DNA of 64,000 bases from Lepeophtheirus salmonis (lineage: Eukaryota > Arthropoda > Copepoda > Siphonostomatoida > Caligidae). The notes beneath the pieces were generated by a model. It worked only from the letters and a program-made list of their open reading frames with translations. It had not been told where the DNA came from and searched no databases. The position numbers and the translations under genes are program-made. Location: positions 18,974,805 through 19,038,804 of the forward strand of contig NC_052132.2 of the NCBI RefSeq assembly GCF_016086655.4, read 5' to 3'. The number at the start of each line of letters is the position of its first letter. Positions within the stretch are counted from its first letter, which is position 1. This document shows, piece after piece, positions 32,641 through 45,639 of the stretch.

Positions 32641-34180
32641 GAAATTCGTACATCAAATCCTTTCTAAAAAATATGAAAGAATCTGTAAAATACGTGCGTG
32701 CAAATATGGATCCATTATTGAGAACATTATCTACTGGACGGGTGTATGACATTTTTTCCTTCTTATTTTCCAAAAAAAAAACCCAAAGTTGTTTAGTGAA
32801 TTACTTTTATGAGACATTGCGCCGCTTGTTTGGATGAGAACGAGTAATTAAAATCTCCTAACAATTCTTATTTAATTTTGTTTTGTATTTATCGTCTTCA
32901 ATTAACAATTTTGGTATTCTTTATTGATAATTTTTATAACGTATTGGTAATTCCAAGCAAATCATTTATGATCAAAAACAATGACTTGATTTATCATAGG
33001 GATCTCAGGAGACAACTTTTGACTCTCAAAAACTGACCTCCAGTTCACCACAATCCAAAAATAACGTTTGAAAATGGGACTTTTAGCACTTAAAACACTT
33101 TTAACTAATATTAAAATGCCAAAATATACCTTGAACTCACTAAATCCGAATTGAGTTTACAAGGCACAAAAAAAGACGTCTGCAAATAACGCACTCTTTT
33201 CTGAATTCTTCTCAATTGACCATATCATGAATGAGGTTGACAATGGTGTTAAAAAACTTTTTGTTAGATAGAGTGTAACAAATAAATCTGAGCAATGGAT
33301 GGTACATCAGCTAGTAGTAATAAATGAATATATAACTAATGAAATATGACTTGCAATATATTTAAAAAAAATGTTTTCTTAAATCCTGCTTTTTTCTCTC
33401 TTAAATAAAAATATATCATTATAATAGCCATTATAATTTTTCTAATGAACAAAAAAATAAAAGAATTATACAACCTTAGAACAAATAGTCGGAGGTTTAA
33501 TGCTACAAACATGAATGATTGATTATACTATTAATCACTTTATGCATTAGTAAATAATATTTGTAAAATATTATAAGTATTTAATAAACACTGTATTTTA
33601 TTAATATATGCTAATTTGGACCATCGTTGAGTCAAATATTTTTAAAGGATTCATGCCACAAAAAGAAAATCCAAATACTAGATGTGGGCACTCCCTTATT
33701 TTTTATTAGGCCACTAATTTTCTTGGCTATTCTATTTTCACTAATTCCGCTTATTGTCTAGTTTTATCGGTCCACTAATACTAATCAATCTACAATAGAT
33801 TCTGGAGGATTGTTGACAGGCTTTCTTAGGTGTCAGAATGTCTTTCTGTCAAAAGTTCCAAGCTTTTGGACCCGTTCTATCCCACTCAGTCTCAGGGAGG
33901 TAGTTCTGACAGGCCCACTTGACAAAAACAATAAGAATGTGTTCATTTTTACTCTTTGGTTATTACACTTATTAACATATGAATTCTTTTTAAACTGTTA
34001 ACCTCAAAGTAGGCAAGAATAATAGCTATGGTATATAAAAAAATAAAGGTTTCATGATATTGGTATTCTTTATATAAATGCTAATGCAGCTCTATCCATC
34101 GAAGTCTCAAGACTCTCAGACCTTCGGTCTGTCTATACTAGAACAGATTAAAATAAGAAAAAATAAAATTTATTGACGTT
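32641..34180. other. AT-rich DNA without recognisable genes
   Basis: Short frames at 32631-32837 and 33810-34001 have no recognisable motifs. I see no partnered repeats. Confidence 0.5.
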
Positions 34181-34296
34181 ATCAAGGACCGAACTTATTA
34201 AATTTTAGGACTGATATGCAGAACTGAAGGGGACTGGACAAATACTGAACTGAAGGGGACTACAGATGTGAGTCCTAAATAAGGACTGTCACAAAA
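34181..34296. repeat. Dispersed repeat, copy 2 (partner at 16-129)
   Basis: Opens ATCAAGGACCGAAC, then GGACTGATATGCAGAACTGA and GAGTCCTAAATAAGGACTGT. It shares order and orientation with 16-129. An internal GAACTGAAGGGGACT duplication is present here only. Confidence 0.7.
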
Positions 34297-34867
34297 TTCC
34301 CAGCAACAACAAAAATGAAAGTTGATATAAACTACACTTTTTATTTGGACATCAATAACTCAAATTATTGAGAGTAGAAAAAATAAAGGTTCGCCATTAG
34401 CGTTCACACAATTTTAGTATTAAACTAATCAATCAATTCTCTATCCATCTGCTAATTTTTCTTAGTACATTAATAAGCAGATTAGTGATAATTGGAATAG
34501 CCAACTTTGCCAAATACATACGTCTATCTTTTTGCTCAGTTTATACCACTGATGGATAAATCTAACCCAAATCATCACATTGTACCCTATTTTTTTTATA
34601 AATTGTAAATTTGGAAAAAAACTTTCCATACACATGAATTTGGAGTATTCTGACTTAGTTGAAGATACAAAGTAACAACTCCCGTAGTGGATCAAAGTCT
34701 GGTGATTAATGCACTGGGTAAAGAAAATGTAATTAGACCTTATAAAAATATAGTTTTGAATAGGTGTTGTTGATGAAATCTTTAAGTTCTGATTATTTTT
34801 GCAAAGCTTAGATTCGAAGCCTTTGATTGATGAGCATGCTGTAAACAAAAATTCTGTATATGTCGCG

Positions 34868-35556
34868 ATGGAGGAAAGAAGTGCCATCATAGACCATTTA
34901 ATCCGCACCGGGAGGGCCACCTTGGACATCATGCAGTCCTTAAACGTCAGCGCGGTTCATTTTTTTCTCTGATGAAAAGACTTTTACCATTGACCTCGTC
35001 AACAACAAGCAAAATGATCGGGTAGTATTCCTTAGCAAAGCTGACAACCGAATCAGGATAGTCACCAAGACCAAATATCCGGCCTCTGAGATGATGTTGG
35101 GGTTTTTGGCATCAACTGGAAAAAAAAATGCCTCCAATTTTATTTCTTATTGGATCCGGTTACCTGCAGCCGATTACTTGATGATTTTGAAGGAAAGTGT
35201 GCTCCTATAGATCACCAAGACCATGAAGAAGCCCAACAAGGTCACCTACGTATTTCAGCGGGATGGGGCCGTACTAATAATATTCAACAAGAGTGGATGG
35301 GTAGCAACATTAACTTCTGGTCCATGAACCTTTGGACCCCTCAGAGCCAGATCTGAATCCCCTTGATAACTTCATTTGTTGGCAAATTGAGAAGAAGGCC
35401 TGAAAATACCACCACCCGAATATTTATGCCCTGAAGACTTCTATTAATCAGCATTGGAGGATAATGAAAAATGACTAAGTTGCCAATGTGTGCAAGGGGT
35501 TCCGGAGGCGGTTGGAGGCTGCCATTGAAGCTGATGGTGGCCAGATTCATAATTAA
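34868..35556 (+). pseudogene. Mariner transposase, most of catalytic domain present
   Basis: From ATG 34868 the plus strand reads MEERSAIIDHLIRTGRATLD then IMQSLNVS, a partial first DNA-binding domain. A deletion leads straight to FSDEKTFTIDLVNNKQNDRV, with the first catalytic aspartate at 34971-34973. It continues as VTKTKYPASEMMLGFLASTG then KKMPP. Shifted frames give KTMKKPNKVTYVFQRDGA (second aspartate) and QEWMGSNINFWS. Then follow DLNPLDNFICWQIEKKA, with the third aspartate, a stop, KYHHPNIYALKTSINQHWRI, and the tail GFRRRLEAAIEADGGQIHN with a stop at 35556. The two last aspartates are 100 bases apart, so small indels have occurred. The 156-codon minus frame at 34462-34932 overlaps and is a shadow. 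Confidence 0.88.
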
Positions 35557-35812
35557 TGTGCCTTTTTATTGTAAGAAATATTATAATATAATATGTTCTA
35601 TGTACAACATCATCATGATCAATTAAAAGTATTATAATGACTACTTAGAGGCAGGTCCCAGTACTTTTTTAAACAAGGTATATAGAAAAAAACATGCTAA
35701 CATAATAAGTATGTTTAAATAATGATATATTTTAGTAACATAGATTTAGAGTATTCAATTCCTATGCCCTCATTTGTTTTAATATATACATATTATATCT
35801 GACATATTTATA

Positions 35813-35860
35813 CCGGGTTGTCCATTGAAATCTGCACACTTACTAAATCAACTGTCAGTA
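35813..35860 (+). mobile_element. Solo family A-type terminal repeat
   Basis: After TA at 35811-35812 the sequence CCGGGTTGTCCATTGAAATC then TGCACACTTACT closely matches the family A left terminus at 15806. No transposase follows within the next kilobase, so this is probably a remnant end. Confidence 0.55.
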
Positions 35861-38760
35861 TTGATTTCATATATTTTTTGAAAAAAAAAGAAAATTTGGG
35901 ATTGTCTCACTCATTCTCAGTGTACATTTTCTATATTTAATCATTATCACCAACAGCGCACAGATTATTATTTTTTAGAACCTGTATTTTTTTTTTTTTT
36001 TAATTTGGAACACATCTAAGCTACAATTTAAAAAAATTATAAATTACATTTTTGTGGAAGCTGGATGTTGTAGAATGTACAACAATATAACTTCTTCTCC
36101 CAAAGTCTGACTAATAATGAGTTTTTTATTCATAATGAATTTAATCCATTTAAACACATGCTTAACACAGTTTTTATAATCATATCAAATGGGTGACGTC
36201 CCACATTGTCCATGCACCAAACTTTGGTATATTGATAGCCCGTAATTTTTCATTTTTAAATTTTTCTTCAAATAACTTTTCATTTGGACGTTTTAGAAGG
36301 ACTATTATAATTTACAAAAATATATAAATTTTAATTTGCAACATATGTTATTTTATAATTGTGGAAGATTAGTTGACTAAATAATTAGTAATTGGCGTTT
36401 TCACTAAGGTCTTAAAAGTGTTAGTTTCTTCTTGAAAATATGGTTCCAATTGCCTGATTTGAACAAATCGCACCACTTTAGAATTCTTGGATAACACCAA
36501 ATCTGAAAACACCAATTTTAGTTATTTATAATTTTTATCATCCGTGGAATTATTTAAGATCAAAAGAAATAGTATCATAATTATTTTTTAATTACACCTT
36601 ATAATACCAACAATTATTTCCCAAAATAATATTCTCCTATTGAATCCCTTGTACACCTAGATGACGTAGTCATTGGACATATCATCCAATCCCTTCTCAA
36701 CGGAGTACTACAAGGAATCAATAATGCATTGGAGGAACTTTAAAGGGCTTGTATTGCACAAAAACGGATATTCTATAGTCCAGTATCGAATAATCTGGTA
36801 ATGAGTAGACCCCAAGTTTGGAAGAAAAAAAATAAGTAACGTGTTCTTTGGACGAATCTTGAGTTGTTATTGCCTTGTGGTCAGGTACTGAATTTGGTTG
36901 TCAAGAGTTATATCCTACGGGGTAACTGGTGAATACAGCATATGAAAGCTGATAATCTTTGAAACAATGTCTTGTTTATAATCAAACATCGATTGAAAGT
37001 AATAATTGCTTAAAAAACTTAACAAAGTCAACAGAATATGCTTTTAGGAAAAAATGAATACGTACTTTTAACAAAAACAAAACATTTATATAGAAATATG
37101 AACTAAAGTTATAACTATATTTATTCACCTATATCCAGATGAACTAAATATTTGATTAATTAATTAACATGCTCTAAATTCTCTCAATATATACCTTTCT
37201 TAACTTGATATATTATGTGAATATAAATGGAGGGATACTTTAAAAATACAAATTAAATCGGAGATAAAGTTTCGCAAACATGATCAATCAATCAAAAATA
37301 TAGATTTATGGGTGCGGAAAAAAACTAATTTGCTAATTTAAAAACAGTTTTGAATTTTCATAAATCAAATTAAAATAAAAAGTGATACTTAAACGAATGA
37401 TAGTTAAAATCTTTAAGAGCTTTTTTTGTGTAAAAATATAGAATTATTTATGGAATACACCCGAAACATTATTGGAAATGAAAGCAAAATTAACTTTTTT
37501 ATTTTTACTACTACACTTCGGAGTACCTTGAAAAGATATTTTTACCCAAAAACCAAATTCAATGCAGCAATTCGTGGAAGATATATACCTTGAAGACAGG
37601 AATATAATTTAATCTATTAATAATACATACTTTAGACGTAGAAGGAGGTAGCTTGATATAAAAGAACAACATTTTAATTTATTGAATGTCATGCAGTTCT
37701 TAATTTTTTTAAATAAAAATAAAGGGTCCTGAAGGACGTCTTTAAGCCACATAAAGAAAATAATTCATGACTTATTCTATCAATATTAGTATCACCAATA
37801 TAAAAAATATCAAAGTATGAAACATAATAGGCTTAATAAGCCGAAGTGTATCAATCTTGGAAGGGAAAAATTGAGACTCATTGTACATGCCTAAACTTGA
37901 CATGGCCTTTTCTAGCCCACTTAAGGAAGTGGAAGGACATAAGCTCAACTCCAATGTCTGAATAGAGGAATTACAAAGTGCTGACCATCTCATGAATAGA
38001 TGTACCGCCCTATCTAACGAGATACATCAGTCCATGAATGAGGAAAACGAAGACTTTTGTATTTTAAAATTTATGAGATGTAAAAAAATAAAAAAATATT
38101 ATTGAACAAAATACAATGTAAGGTATGTAGGGTTCATCTGACCCCCCTAAGTAAAAAGTATTCCCTTGTCGGTATGATAAAAATGTACTATGTACTATAT
38201 TTTAAAAATATTAAAAAGAACAATAATAATGCTAAATTATATAATAGATATTAAAGCTAATAAATTTTAATAGAAAAAACTAAACTATTATATTATTAAG
38301 TAGGATGAAAAACTAAATAATATTTTTATTGAGAATAAAATAGCAAATAAAAAAGGAGAAAATCCAATTCTGCTGTGAAAGGTGCAGAATCTTTCAAGGT
38401 ATGAGATGCTTCTAAGGTTTTTATTGACTCCAATTTATCGTGCTTCTGATTCCCATCCCTTATACTATTCTTTGCTATGCGAGTTTTCATTTTAATGATT
38501 CCGAGTAACCATGCACTGAGCTAATGAAAGATGACAAGGGGATGTATAACAAGAAAATATCCCATCTGATAAAAAGTAGTACAAAAGGTCCACGTTTACA
38601 TGATATATAATATTGCAAAGTAGATAGATTGGTAATACATGTATGTGTAACTTTTTCCCTTTCCAGTTCGTCTGCATTCCTGGAGATGTATATAAATTAT
38701 TCATTTTTAAGCCTTTCAGCATTCGTCACGGAGATAAAGTTACCCAGTGCACATGAAAGG
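35861..38760. other. AT-rich DNA, no recognisable genes
   Basis: This is almost 3 kb with no defended gene. A 73-codon minus frame at 37772-37993 (RWSALCNSSIQTLELSLCPS then TSLSGLEKAM) has a less biased composition than its neighbours but no family match or context. Confidence 0.45.
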
Positions 38761-38768
38761 GGTATTAT

Positions 38769-39527
38769 CAGAGCGTTAGTCCGCTCAAGAAATCCTGAGC
38801 GCACTCCCACTCAGTTACTAATGTTGTGAGCGCGCTCCCGCTTGTTCGGTAAAGCAATGAGCGCGCTCCTGCTTAATGAAATATGAGCGCCGCTTATTTT
38901 TTAGCTCGTATTTGAACTTGAAACTCTTTATGCATGTATGTTACAAAAAAAATCCAATTCAATTTTTTTCCCTTTTAAACCTATTTTATCTTAGAGAGAA
39001 TGGTAAAAAAGATATTTAGATACCAAAATCATGACTCTAGCTTCAATATTAAGGAAGTTATGACCAATTTATCATCGGAATTTCAAGCCATTTTTTCGTA
39101 GTGTTAAATCTTTTAATGTTATAACCTACACCAAAATCTGTGATATAAGAAAATATGATATTTCAATAAAACAACAAAACTTTCTTAAACATCAAGAGAA
39201 TTGAATGAAATTTTCATTAATTACAGAATACAGTACTGTATAAAATGTTCTAGCTTTTCATGAGACAATACTTTAACCGTCTTTTCTTGTAATCTTTAAA
39301 ATTATTTTTACGTTTCAATTTTTTCGATGTTATCTCATAAGATGCAGAAAACTGAAAAAGGGATACAAATTTATAAAAATGAGAAAAAAAATCGAGCGAT
39401 TTTTTGCTCTCCTAAAATGGTGAGTGCGCTCCTGGTCTCACTCGTTATTCAAAACAATGAGCGCACTCCCGCTCTCGCTCAAGAATTTTGAGTGGCGCTC
39501 TAAAGAGCGGCGCTTACTAATGCTTTG
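38769..39527. mobile_element. hAT-like non-autonomous element, copy 1
   Basis: The left edge is CAGAGCGTTAGTCCGCTC. The right edge on the other strand is CAAAGCATTAGTAAGCGCCG then CTC. The flanking 8-mers are GGTATTAT (38761-38768) and GGTACTAT (39528-39535), identical at 7 of 8 positions, as expected for an ageing hAT target duplication. Both ends carry clusters of GAGCGCGCTC and GAGCGCACTCC motifs, strikingly GC-rich here, while the centre is AT-rich. There is no transposase. The same element heads the second copy of the duplicated segment. Confidence 0.65.
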
Positions 39528-40696
39528 GGTACTATTATACATGATATATGAAGGGATCTACATATGTATCTTTTATTTACTAATAATAAATTAAATTGCA
39601 TGTATATGTATCAAGACATGAATCTCCTGTTTTATAAATTTGCTGAGAAATCCGAGCAATTTATTAAATTGACAAATTCAATAACCAATATTCTAATAAA
39701 AATAGGTGATTCGACAATGGATCATTTCATAAATATTGGTCATCGCTGTTTACATCTAGTCAGTTTTGAGTCTTTCTTTTTGGGTCTTTAATGCCAGTCA
39801 ATGGAGGAATGTCTATAGAATTTCTATCAAGGATGATGTCATCACGAATAAAAAAAAACAAAAAAAAACAAAGTAAAGATCATAAATATAATGATTGTAA
39901 AGTGAATAAATATATTGCTTCCTTAGACACACGATTTGTAAACACTAAACTTACCTAGTATATCATTTACGTAAATAATTAGCATTTACTTTCTCCATAA
40001 TAAAAACTATTGAAGTCTATTTTCATTTACTGTTGATATTACTAACTTGTAGTTAGCGTCATCAGAGTTAGCTGACTCATAAATAATGACTTCACATCAA
40101 AATGTCTATGTCGTCACTTATTTTCAATAATTCCTTGTTATACCCGGTTTTAATCTGTTTCGATATTATCCATTAATATCAATAACTTTATGTATTGATA
40201 TGTATCGCCATATGTTATAAAATCAATACTTTTTGACAGTCCTATGTAACTATAAAGAAGTTATTTCTAAAACAAATTTATTAAATTCTAGCAGTGGTGC
40301 CCAAACTTATTTGTATTTTTTTAAAGTTTATTTGAAGCTTACATCATAGTAAAACCTTTAATATAAAACTTTTTTGCACATTTTAAAGAAATAAAATGCC
40401 CTTCTTTATGCAAAAAATAAAAAGATAGTTATATTTCAAATCTACTTATTATAATACTGTTTGACATAATTGTATTTAAAAAAAAAAGAAAACGTCTTTT
40501 TTATATTTAGAAAAAAGTAATTGTGATATTTTCTCACATTTTGATGACATTTTTACAGAGATAGGATTGAAATAAGAAGATTAGGGAGGCTCTTGTTGTG
40601 TCTTTAAAAAAATCAATATTTTTTTCATTCTCTCACTCTCTCAAATGATACTCTTATATTAAAAATATGCCTAAATTGTAACATTTAAGTCACATT

Positions 40697-41208
40697 CAGA
40701 GGTGGCTCTTGGTTCTTAAGCTTTAGGATACAATGATAAATAAGTAAATATTTGTTAATGTTTTTATTTTGAAACATATATCAGACTTAAAATAAATTAA
40801 AGTTTTACCTCTATCAAGAAAAGTTAACTGCATCAAATAATGTGTCTTTTTGTAAATAAAGTACCTTGTATTACAATAAGTATTAAATAATCTAATTGAT
40901 GTTAAAATTAGGATTGTATCAATACCAAATTTTTAGCCGATTTCAATACCATCTTTTTTGACGATGTATAAAATAATTTTATAAACAATTAACAATATCT
41001 CTAAATTGTTAGTTTCAATCAATTTCTTATACAAACTTAGTTTAGCTATTTTATTGATTTGTAACCGTAATTTTGTCTCCAAAAAGGAGCTAAAATAAAT
41101 CATACTATTCAAATATAAAATAATGCATAGGTATCGTTGGAATTGGCAGTATTGAGCTGATTCCGATACTTCAAAAAGGCCGATTCCGATGAATCGGTAC
41201 ACCTCTAG
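40697..41208. mobile_element. Weak candidate hAT-like insertion inside the duplication
   Basis: The left CAGAGGTGGC and right ACACCTCTAG form an 8-bp inverted match of the CAGAGGTG type used by many hAT elements. Just inside the right end lies CCGATTC-CGAT-GAATCGG. No 8-bp target duplication is visible (GTCACATT versus TTAAAATT), so this may be coincidence. It is also present in copy 2. Confidence 0.25.
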
Positions 41209-41602
41209 TTAAAATTGATTGAATGTTGAAACTACAAACACTAATAGAATAGTAAAGCTATTGGGATACAAATGGTATTATAAATTTTTCTTATAAAAAA
41301 AATTAGAGATTTTTATTTTTAAGGCTATTTTTTCATTTTTGGGCAAGACATTCAGAAGCATGTGTTACCATTAAATATCAATTAAAGTTAAAAATATTTT
41401 GCTCAGCGAAAAGGGAATAAAGTGGAAGGGCGAGAAGAATAAAAGTTAAGGGCCACCCTAATTACATTTAACATTATTTTGTTGACTATATAACTTATCA
41501 TTGAAAAGTTATATATATAAAATATTTTATGAAATATTATTACCTGACTTAACCAACATTCAAATTTAAGGCTAAAACACAGTTTGCTAAAGCATGCCAA
41601 AA

Positions 41603-42925
41603 CTTTCAAATGAAAGTTAATTGGTAGAGTTGTCTAAAATATAAACTTAAACAAACTTTCTCTTAAAAAATGATAACAGCTTTAGAACATAAAAATCTTG
41701 CTCATGTTGCATCTACAAAAAATAAAGTTATAAGTCATATTTTATACGACTCCAGTTTTCAGTATCTATCAGGCGTCCACTGAAGGAGTAAATAAATTTT
41801 TGCCTTTTACTAGAAAACTTATTGATATGGCTGACAAAATTTTATACAAAATCAAGGGTAATTTTCTTTTTTGAGATATTTCTTTCATTAAATTTAATTA
41901 TTGAAATTTTTTTGTGCATAGCTATGGATTTTTGAAATTTTTTCCAAATATCTTAATTTTGGATTTTTTTTTCTACAAATTTCAAAAACCATGCCAAAAA
42001 AAAAAAAAAAAAAATATATATATAATAATAATTATAAATAATCCTGTAGGAGCCCCTGCACTTAATAAGAAGTGATAAGCCATGAAGTACTTTATTCTAT
42101 GGAGCGCTCTCTGTCTGAGTTTAAGTTACACACGCTCGTTGCAAACCTCATATAAAGTCACATTAAGTACTTTTTTTTATATTTAGCTATAGCTGATATT
42201 AATAGACACCAAGTTGATGTTTTTTTAACAGATTACTAAAATCGCGTGGAATATAGCTACAAAAATGTTATGCAAACTAGATAGCTCACAGCAGACGTAA
42301 CTAGGTAGATGTATTTATGATTAGTTTATTATTTAAATTTAAACTTTTCATCAACAACCCTTTTTCTCACTAAATAATCCGAAGGCAATAAATATTTCTT
42401 GTATGAATGGTTTTATTGACTAAATAATTATTCATCTCTCTCCTTCCTCTCAATTTTCAGAATAAAATTCTTCTTCTACAACATTATATAAGTATTAAGG
42501 TGTATACATTACGGCTTGATTTGTAATTTTTTTAATGAATTTTCTTAACTTTTTTCTCAAATGTGAGACTTATATAAAAACTTAACAATAATAAAAGTGT
42601 TACTTAGTTGTCCTAGTTACAAGGAAAAAATTAAAAAATTAAGGATTTGTACGTAATTGCCCTAAGTATATATAGACGGTTTGTTAAAAAATTAAGGTGA
42701 TTTTTCAAATAAACCATGTTTTTGGTTTGTTTGTGAGAGGCATAACGGTTAGAAGTATTTTCCTTGCTTGGCGATTTTTTTGCTATTGAAAAACATGGAT
42801 CAAAGAAATTGCAATAAATTTTGAGTACTAAATATAATTAAGTGCTCCAAAACAATTGAAATGTTGACAGTGGCATGGGAAACTGTTCTGAATAAAAAAA
42901 ATATTTAAAAGTTGTGCAAACTCTT
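41603..42925. other. AT-rich DNA without recognisable genes
   Basis: A pure run of 19 A lies at 41996-42014, followed by a TA run. I see no coding motifs. Confidence 0.5.
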
Positions 42926-42934
42926 CCAAGATGA

Positions 42935-43425
42935 CCGGGAAGATGCCAATTAAGAGCCTCGATTTTGATCGTTTTGATCGCTGTTTCTTTACTATTGTGG
43001 TGTGGAACATCAGGAGTTCTTACCAGGTAGTCGTGTGGCCAATGAATACTATTATCTTAAAGTTATGCGCCGTATACGAGAAGCAATACGAAGAAAACGT
43101 CCGGAATTGTGGAAAAATAATTCATTGCCTTGGATACCAATAATGCCTCTGCTCACTAATCTTTGCTTGTAAGAGATTTTTTGGCCAGAAACAACTGTAT
43201 TTGGGCCAATGTGACTTTTTATTTTTCCCAAAATTGAAGAGACCTATAAAAGCATGGTAATTTGCAACGATTGAGGAGATAAAGTCTGCCACGTTGGAAG
43301 AGCTCAAGCCTATACAGAAAAGTGTTTATGATAAGTTTTTAAGGATAGGAAAGAGCGTTGGTACAAGTGTATTGTATCTGAGGGGGATTACTTTGAAGGG
43401 GACAATATAAATATTGATAAATAAA
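42935..43425 (+). pseudogene. Mariner-family transposase, frame-broken
   Basis: Plus-strand pieces align in order with a mariner transposase. They are VEHQEFLPGSRVAN-type coding around 43006-43048, then YYYLKVMRRIREAIRRKRPE and LWKNNS. DTNNASAH, stop, SLLVRDFLARNNC corresponds to DNAPAH with the second catalytic aspartate read as asparagine. A shifted TFYFSQN/FIFPKI block falls where the third aspartate region should be. The tail is RKERWYKCIVSEGDYFEGDN then INIDK and a stop near 43424. The N-terminus and first aspartate are not evident. Several frameshifts and the changed catalytic residue make it inactive. Confidence 0.78.
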
Positions 43426-43489
43426 TATTTTTTCCTAAAAATACAAAGTCACCTTACTCTTTGAACACACCTCGTATTCAGGGTGGTCA

Positions 43490-43563
43490 AGCTATCTATG
43501 CCGCCATGGCTATGTCTTGGGCAAATACAGGGACATAGCCGGTTGATTGATTGATAGATAGCT
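43490..43563. repeat. Nested inverted repeat
   Basis: The outer arms AGCTATCTAT (43490-43499) and ATAGATAGCT (43554-43563) are exact complements. The inner arms GGCTATGTC (43508-43516) and GACATAGCC (43532-43540) are also exact, with a 15-base loop. A compound stem of 10 plus 9 pairs could form. It lies directly after the mariner relic. Confidence 0.8.
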
Positions 43564-44825
43564 AGTTCATCACACTTGTACCAGTTAGAAAAAATGGAAT
43601 AATTTGACTAATTCGTTGTCTCAAATACTTGGAAAAGGCACGGAACCCTTCCATGGAATCTGCACCGGGAGCCATTATATAACAATTGCTCGAACTCTGG
43701 GACACAGTGAGACGTTCAATGGCAAAGTTTGAAAGGATTTTGAGGCTTATGGAGATGACTTTGATGCAATAGCAATGCCTCACACAAAAAAAAAAACAAA
43801 ACTATCAAACGGCTCTAAGGCAATTTTGAACACTTCATATTGCCAGACTTTGGACCGCAAAATTCGTTCAATCTAATTCCAATAGATAATATTTTTATGG
43901 GGTGCGATGGAAAGATAAAAGAAATAATTCCTGGATTTGCACAAGAACCAAGTGCCAAAGACATGCTTCGTATAAAGATCATAACTGAGACTGGAAGAGA
44001 TTTTATTAAATATAAAAATTAAAATCCATCAAGCTTTCATAATCTGTTTTTTTTTTTAAATCTGATAACTAGTTGGAGAAAAAATTGCTTAAAAAATCAT
44101 TTCCACGTTACAGATAGCTTGTGCTATCAATATATATATATATATTTATACGGTCGGTGGCTACCCAAGACCATCTCTAATTTTGTTGATTTTTCGATCA
44201 CATGTTGCGATCATCAAGTGTCTTATTTGAGCAACTAGGAAGAAAATCCAAGTACAAAAGGATTTTTGATTCACCCTAGTACGTATTCAAATTGAATTTA
44301 TCATTTCAAATAAGATATTTCCATTAATCTCTCAATTTTTGTATGCATATAAAGATAATCATTACACAAATTCGATTACTTACTTACTTAGTCTTTGTTA
44401 TTTATATATATATGAAGTTTGATACTTATGCTGCTAAGTTTATCTTCATAAAATGAAATAAAAAGTATAAATATTCCAATATTTGAATAAAAATCCGATA
44501 CATAAATATTTATGATCAATATTTAGGGGCTTAACTATTCATTGATGTGCGGGGATTGGTATGATTAGAAGTAGAGTATTTTGTAGTCATGCAAAAACGT
44601 TATTCATTTGATTTTGTGCAACAATTTCTAATAGTTACACTTATACTATTCCATAGCAACAATGTTCTGAGATATTTTGAAGAGGGAGTGTTTTTATCTG
44701 ATGCTACAACCTCAAATATCTGTGGCAATTATTCTTTTATTTTTGGAAAGAGAACAGTTTGCATACAGTAATCATTAGTACAAGAATGACTAAAAATAAC
44801 ACTGAAGATATGTTGAAGAGTTATA
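43564..44825. other. Unassigned DNA with two protein-like short frames
   Basis: A 73-codon minus frame (43562-43783) and a 60-codon plus frame (43840-44022: FMGCDGKIKEIIPGFAQEPS then AKDMLRIKIITETGRDF) have balanced compositions but no family match that I can name. A TA microsatellite sits at 44129-44146. Confidence 0.35.
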
Positions 44826-44829
44826 AATG

Positions 44830-44990
44830 TAGGTCCTTGATGTACTCTCAATAGAATTGAGGATCGACATCGGAGTAATTCCTTCCTAAATCATTTCTAG
44901 ATACAGAGTGGTACCTGTGTTTATTTCCTTCCTCTTGCAACTGCTTGCAGCTGATCTGATAAAACTTCACGTTAGATTCCACAAGTTTCC
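44830..44990 (+). repeat. Repeat family B, partial copy
   Basis: AATAGAATTGAGGATCGACA, TCGGAGTAATTCC, GTTTATTTCCTTCCTCTTGC and AACTGCTTGCAGCTGATCTG follow family B order. It is the best match to the 8.93-kb copy in its central part. Confidence 0.6.
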
Positions 44991-45584
44991 AGTAAGTCAA
45001 ACTTTCTCTTTCTATCTCAAAATTGGAGACAGCAACAGGGGAACGTTGAAATTCAAATATTTCAACCTTTTAATTTGAAGGAAATAGCTTCGCAAAATGA
45101 AGAAATAAGAGGAGAGGAATTTCGACTTTTTCTAGATATTTAAACAATTTGCACTTTGTTGGATCACAAAAGTAAAGTGAATGGAAGGTATAATTACATG
45201 GAGATGGATCTGATTTTGCAGGCTGGAGGATATCACATTTCATTTAGTAAAGTGCTACGACTTTTTCTTGTATCTCCCTTAAGCCATAACAGTATGATTA
45301 CAGGATATAATGGGGAAGAACTTCTATATCCTCAAATCTATTACGCCCTGAAATAGAAAATTACTATAAATAATCAAAGATGAAACTCCAATGATTGTGT
45401 AATCCTACGAGGAAACTTATTAGAGAAATTGTGATCAATTGAGTCAAGATCCCTCTCCACTTATCCGAATAATATATTCTTTGCTAAATTATTTTCTTAT
45501 CATAAGAGCTGTCGCTGTCTCTAATTTCGAGATAGAAAGATAAAGTATGACATGCAAGCAAACTTATACAATTTACCCAGAATT

Positions 45585-45635
45585 CATGACAGCTAAGCTC
45601 CTCTTTTCCAAAATATTCTACTAATTGTCAGGACT
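45585..45635 (+). repeat. Repeat family B, right-edge fragment
   Basis: ATTCATGACAGCTAAGCTCC followed by CCAAAATATTCTACTAATTG and TCAGG matches the edge seen near 6.35 and 20.08 kb. Confidence 0.5.
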
Positions 45636-45639
45636 GTAA

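Larger units (their letters stand above)
38769..41602 (+). repeat. Duplicated segment, copy 1
   Basis: Near-identical sequence recurs at 54005-57508 in direct orientation. Homology starts at the first base of the hAT-like element and stops after GCTAAAGCATGCCAAAA. The parts include the hAT-like element, a stretch with TTATTAAATTGACAAATTCA, and a stretch with CCGATTCCGATGAATCGG. This copy is shorter by about 0.8 kb, which is present only in copy 2. The small frames it holds (39564-39791, 40933-41202, 41403-41609) have no recognisable motifs. Confidence 0.93.

Noticed and set aside
34462..34932. 156-codon open frame on the minus strand, the longest in the window
   Set aside because: Its start overlaps the antisense of a plus-strand mariner transposase, and the rest lies in AT-rich DNA. 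It shows no motif of its own.
44129..44146. TA microsatellite as a possible promoter
   Set aside because: TA runs are common throughout the window, and no gene follows.
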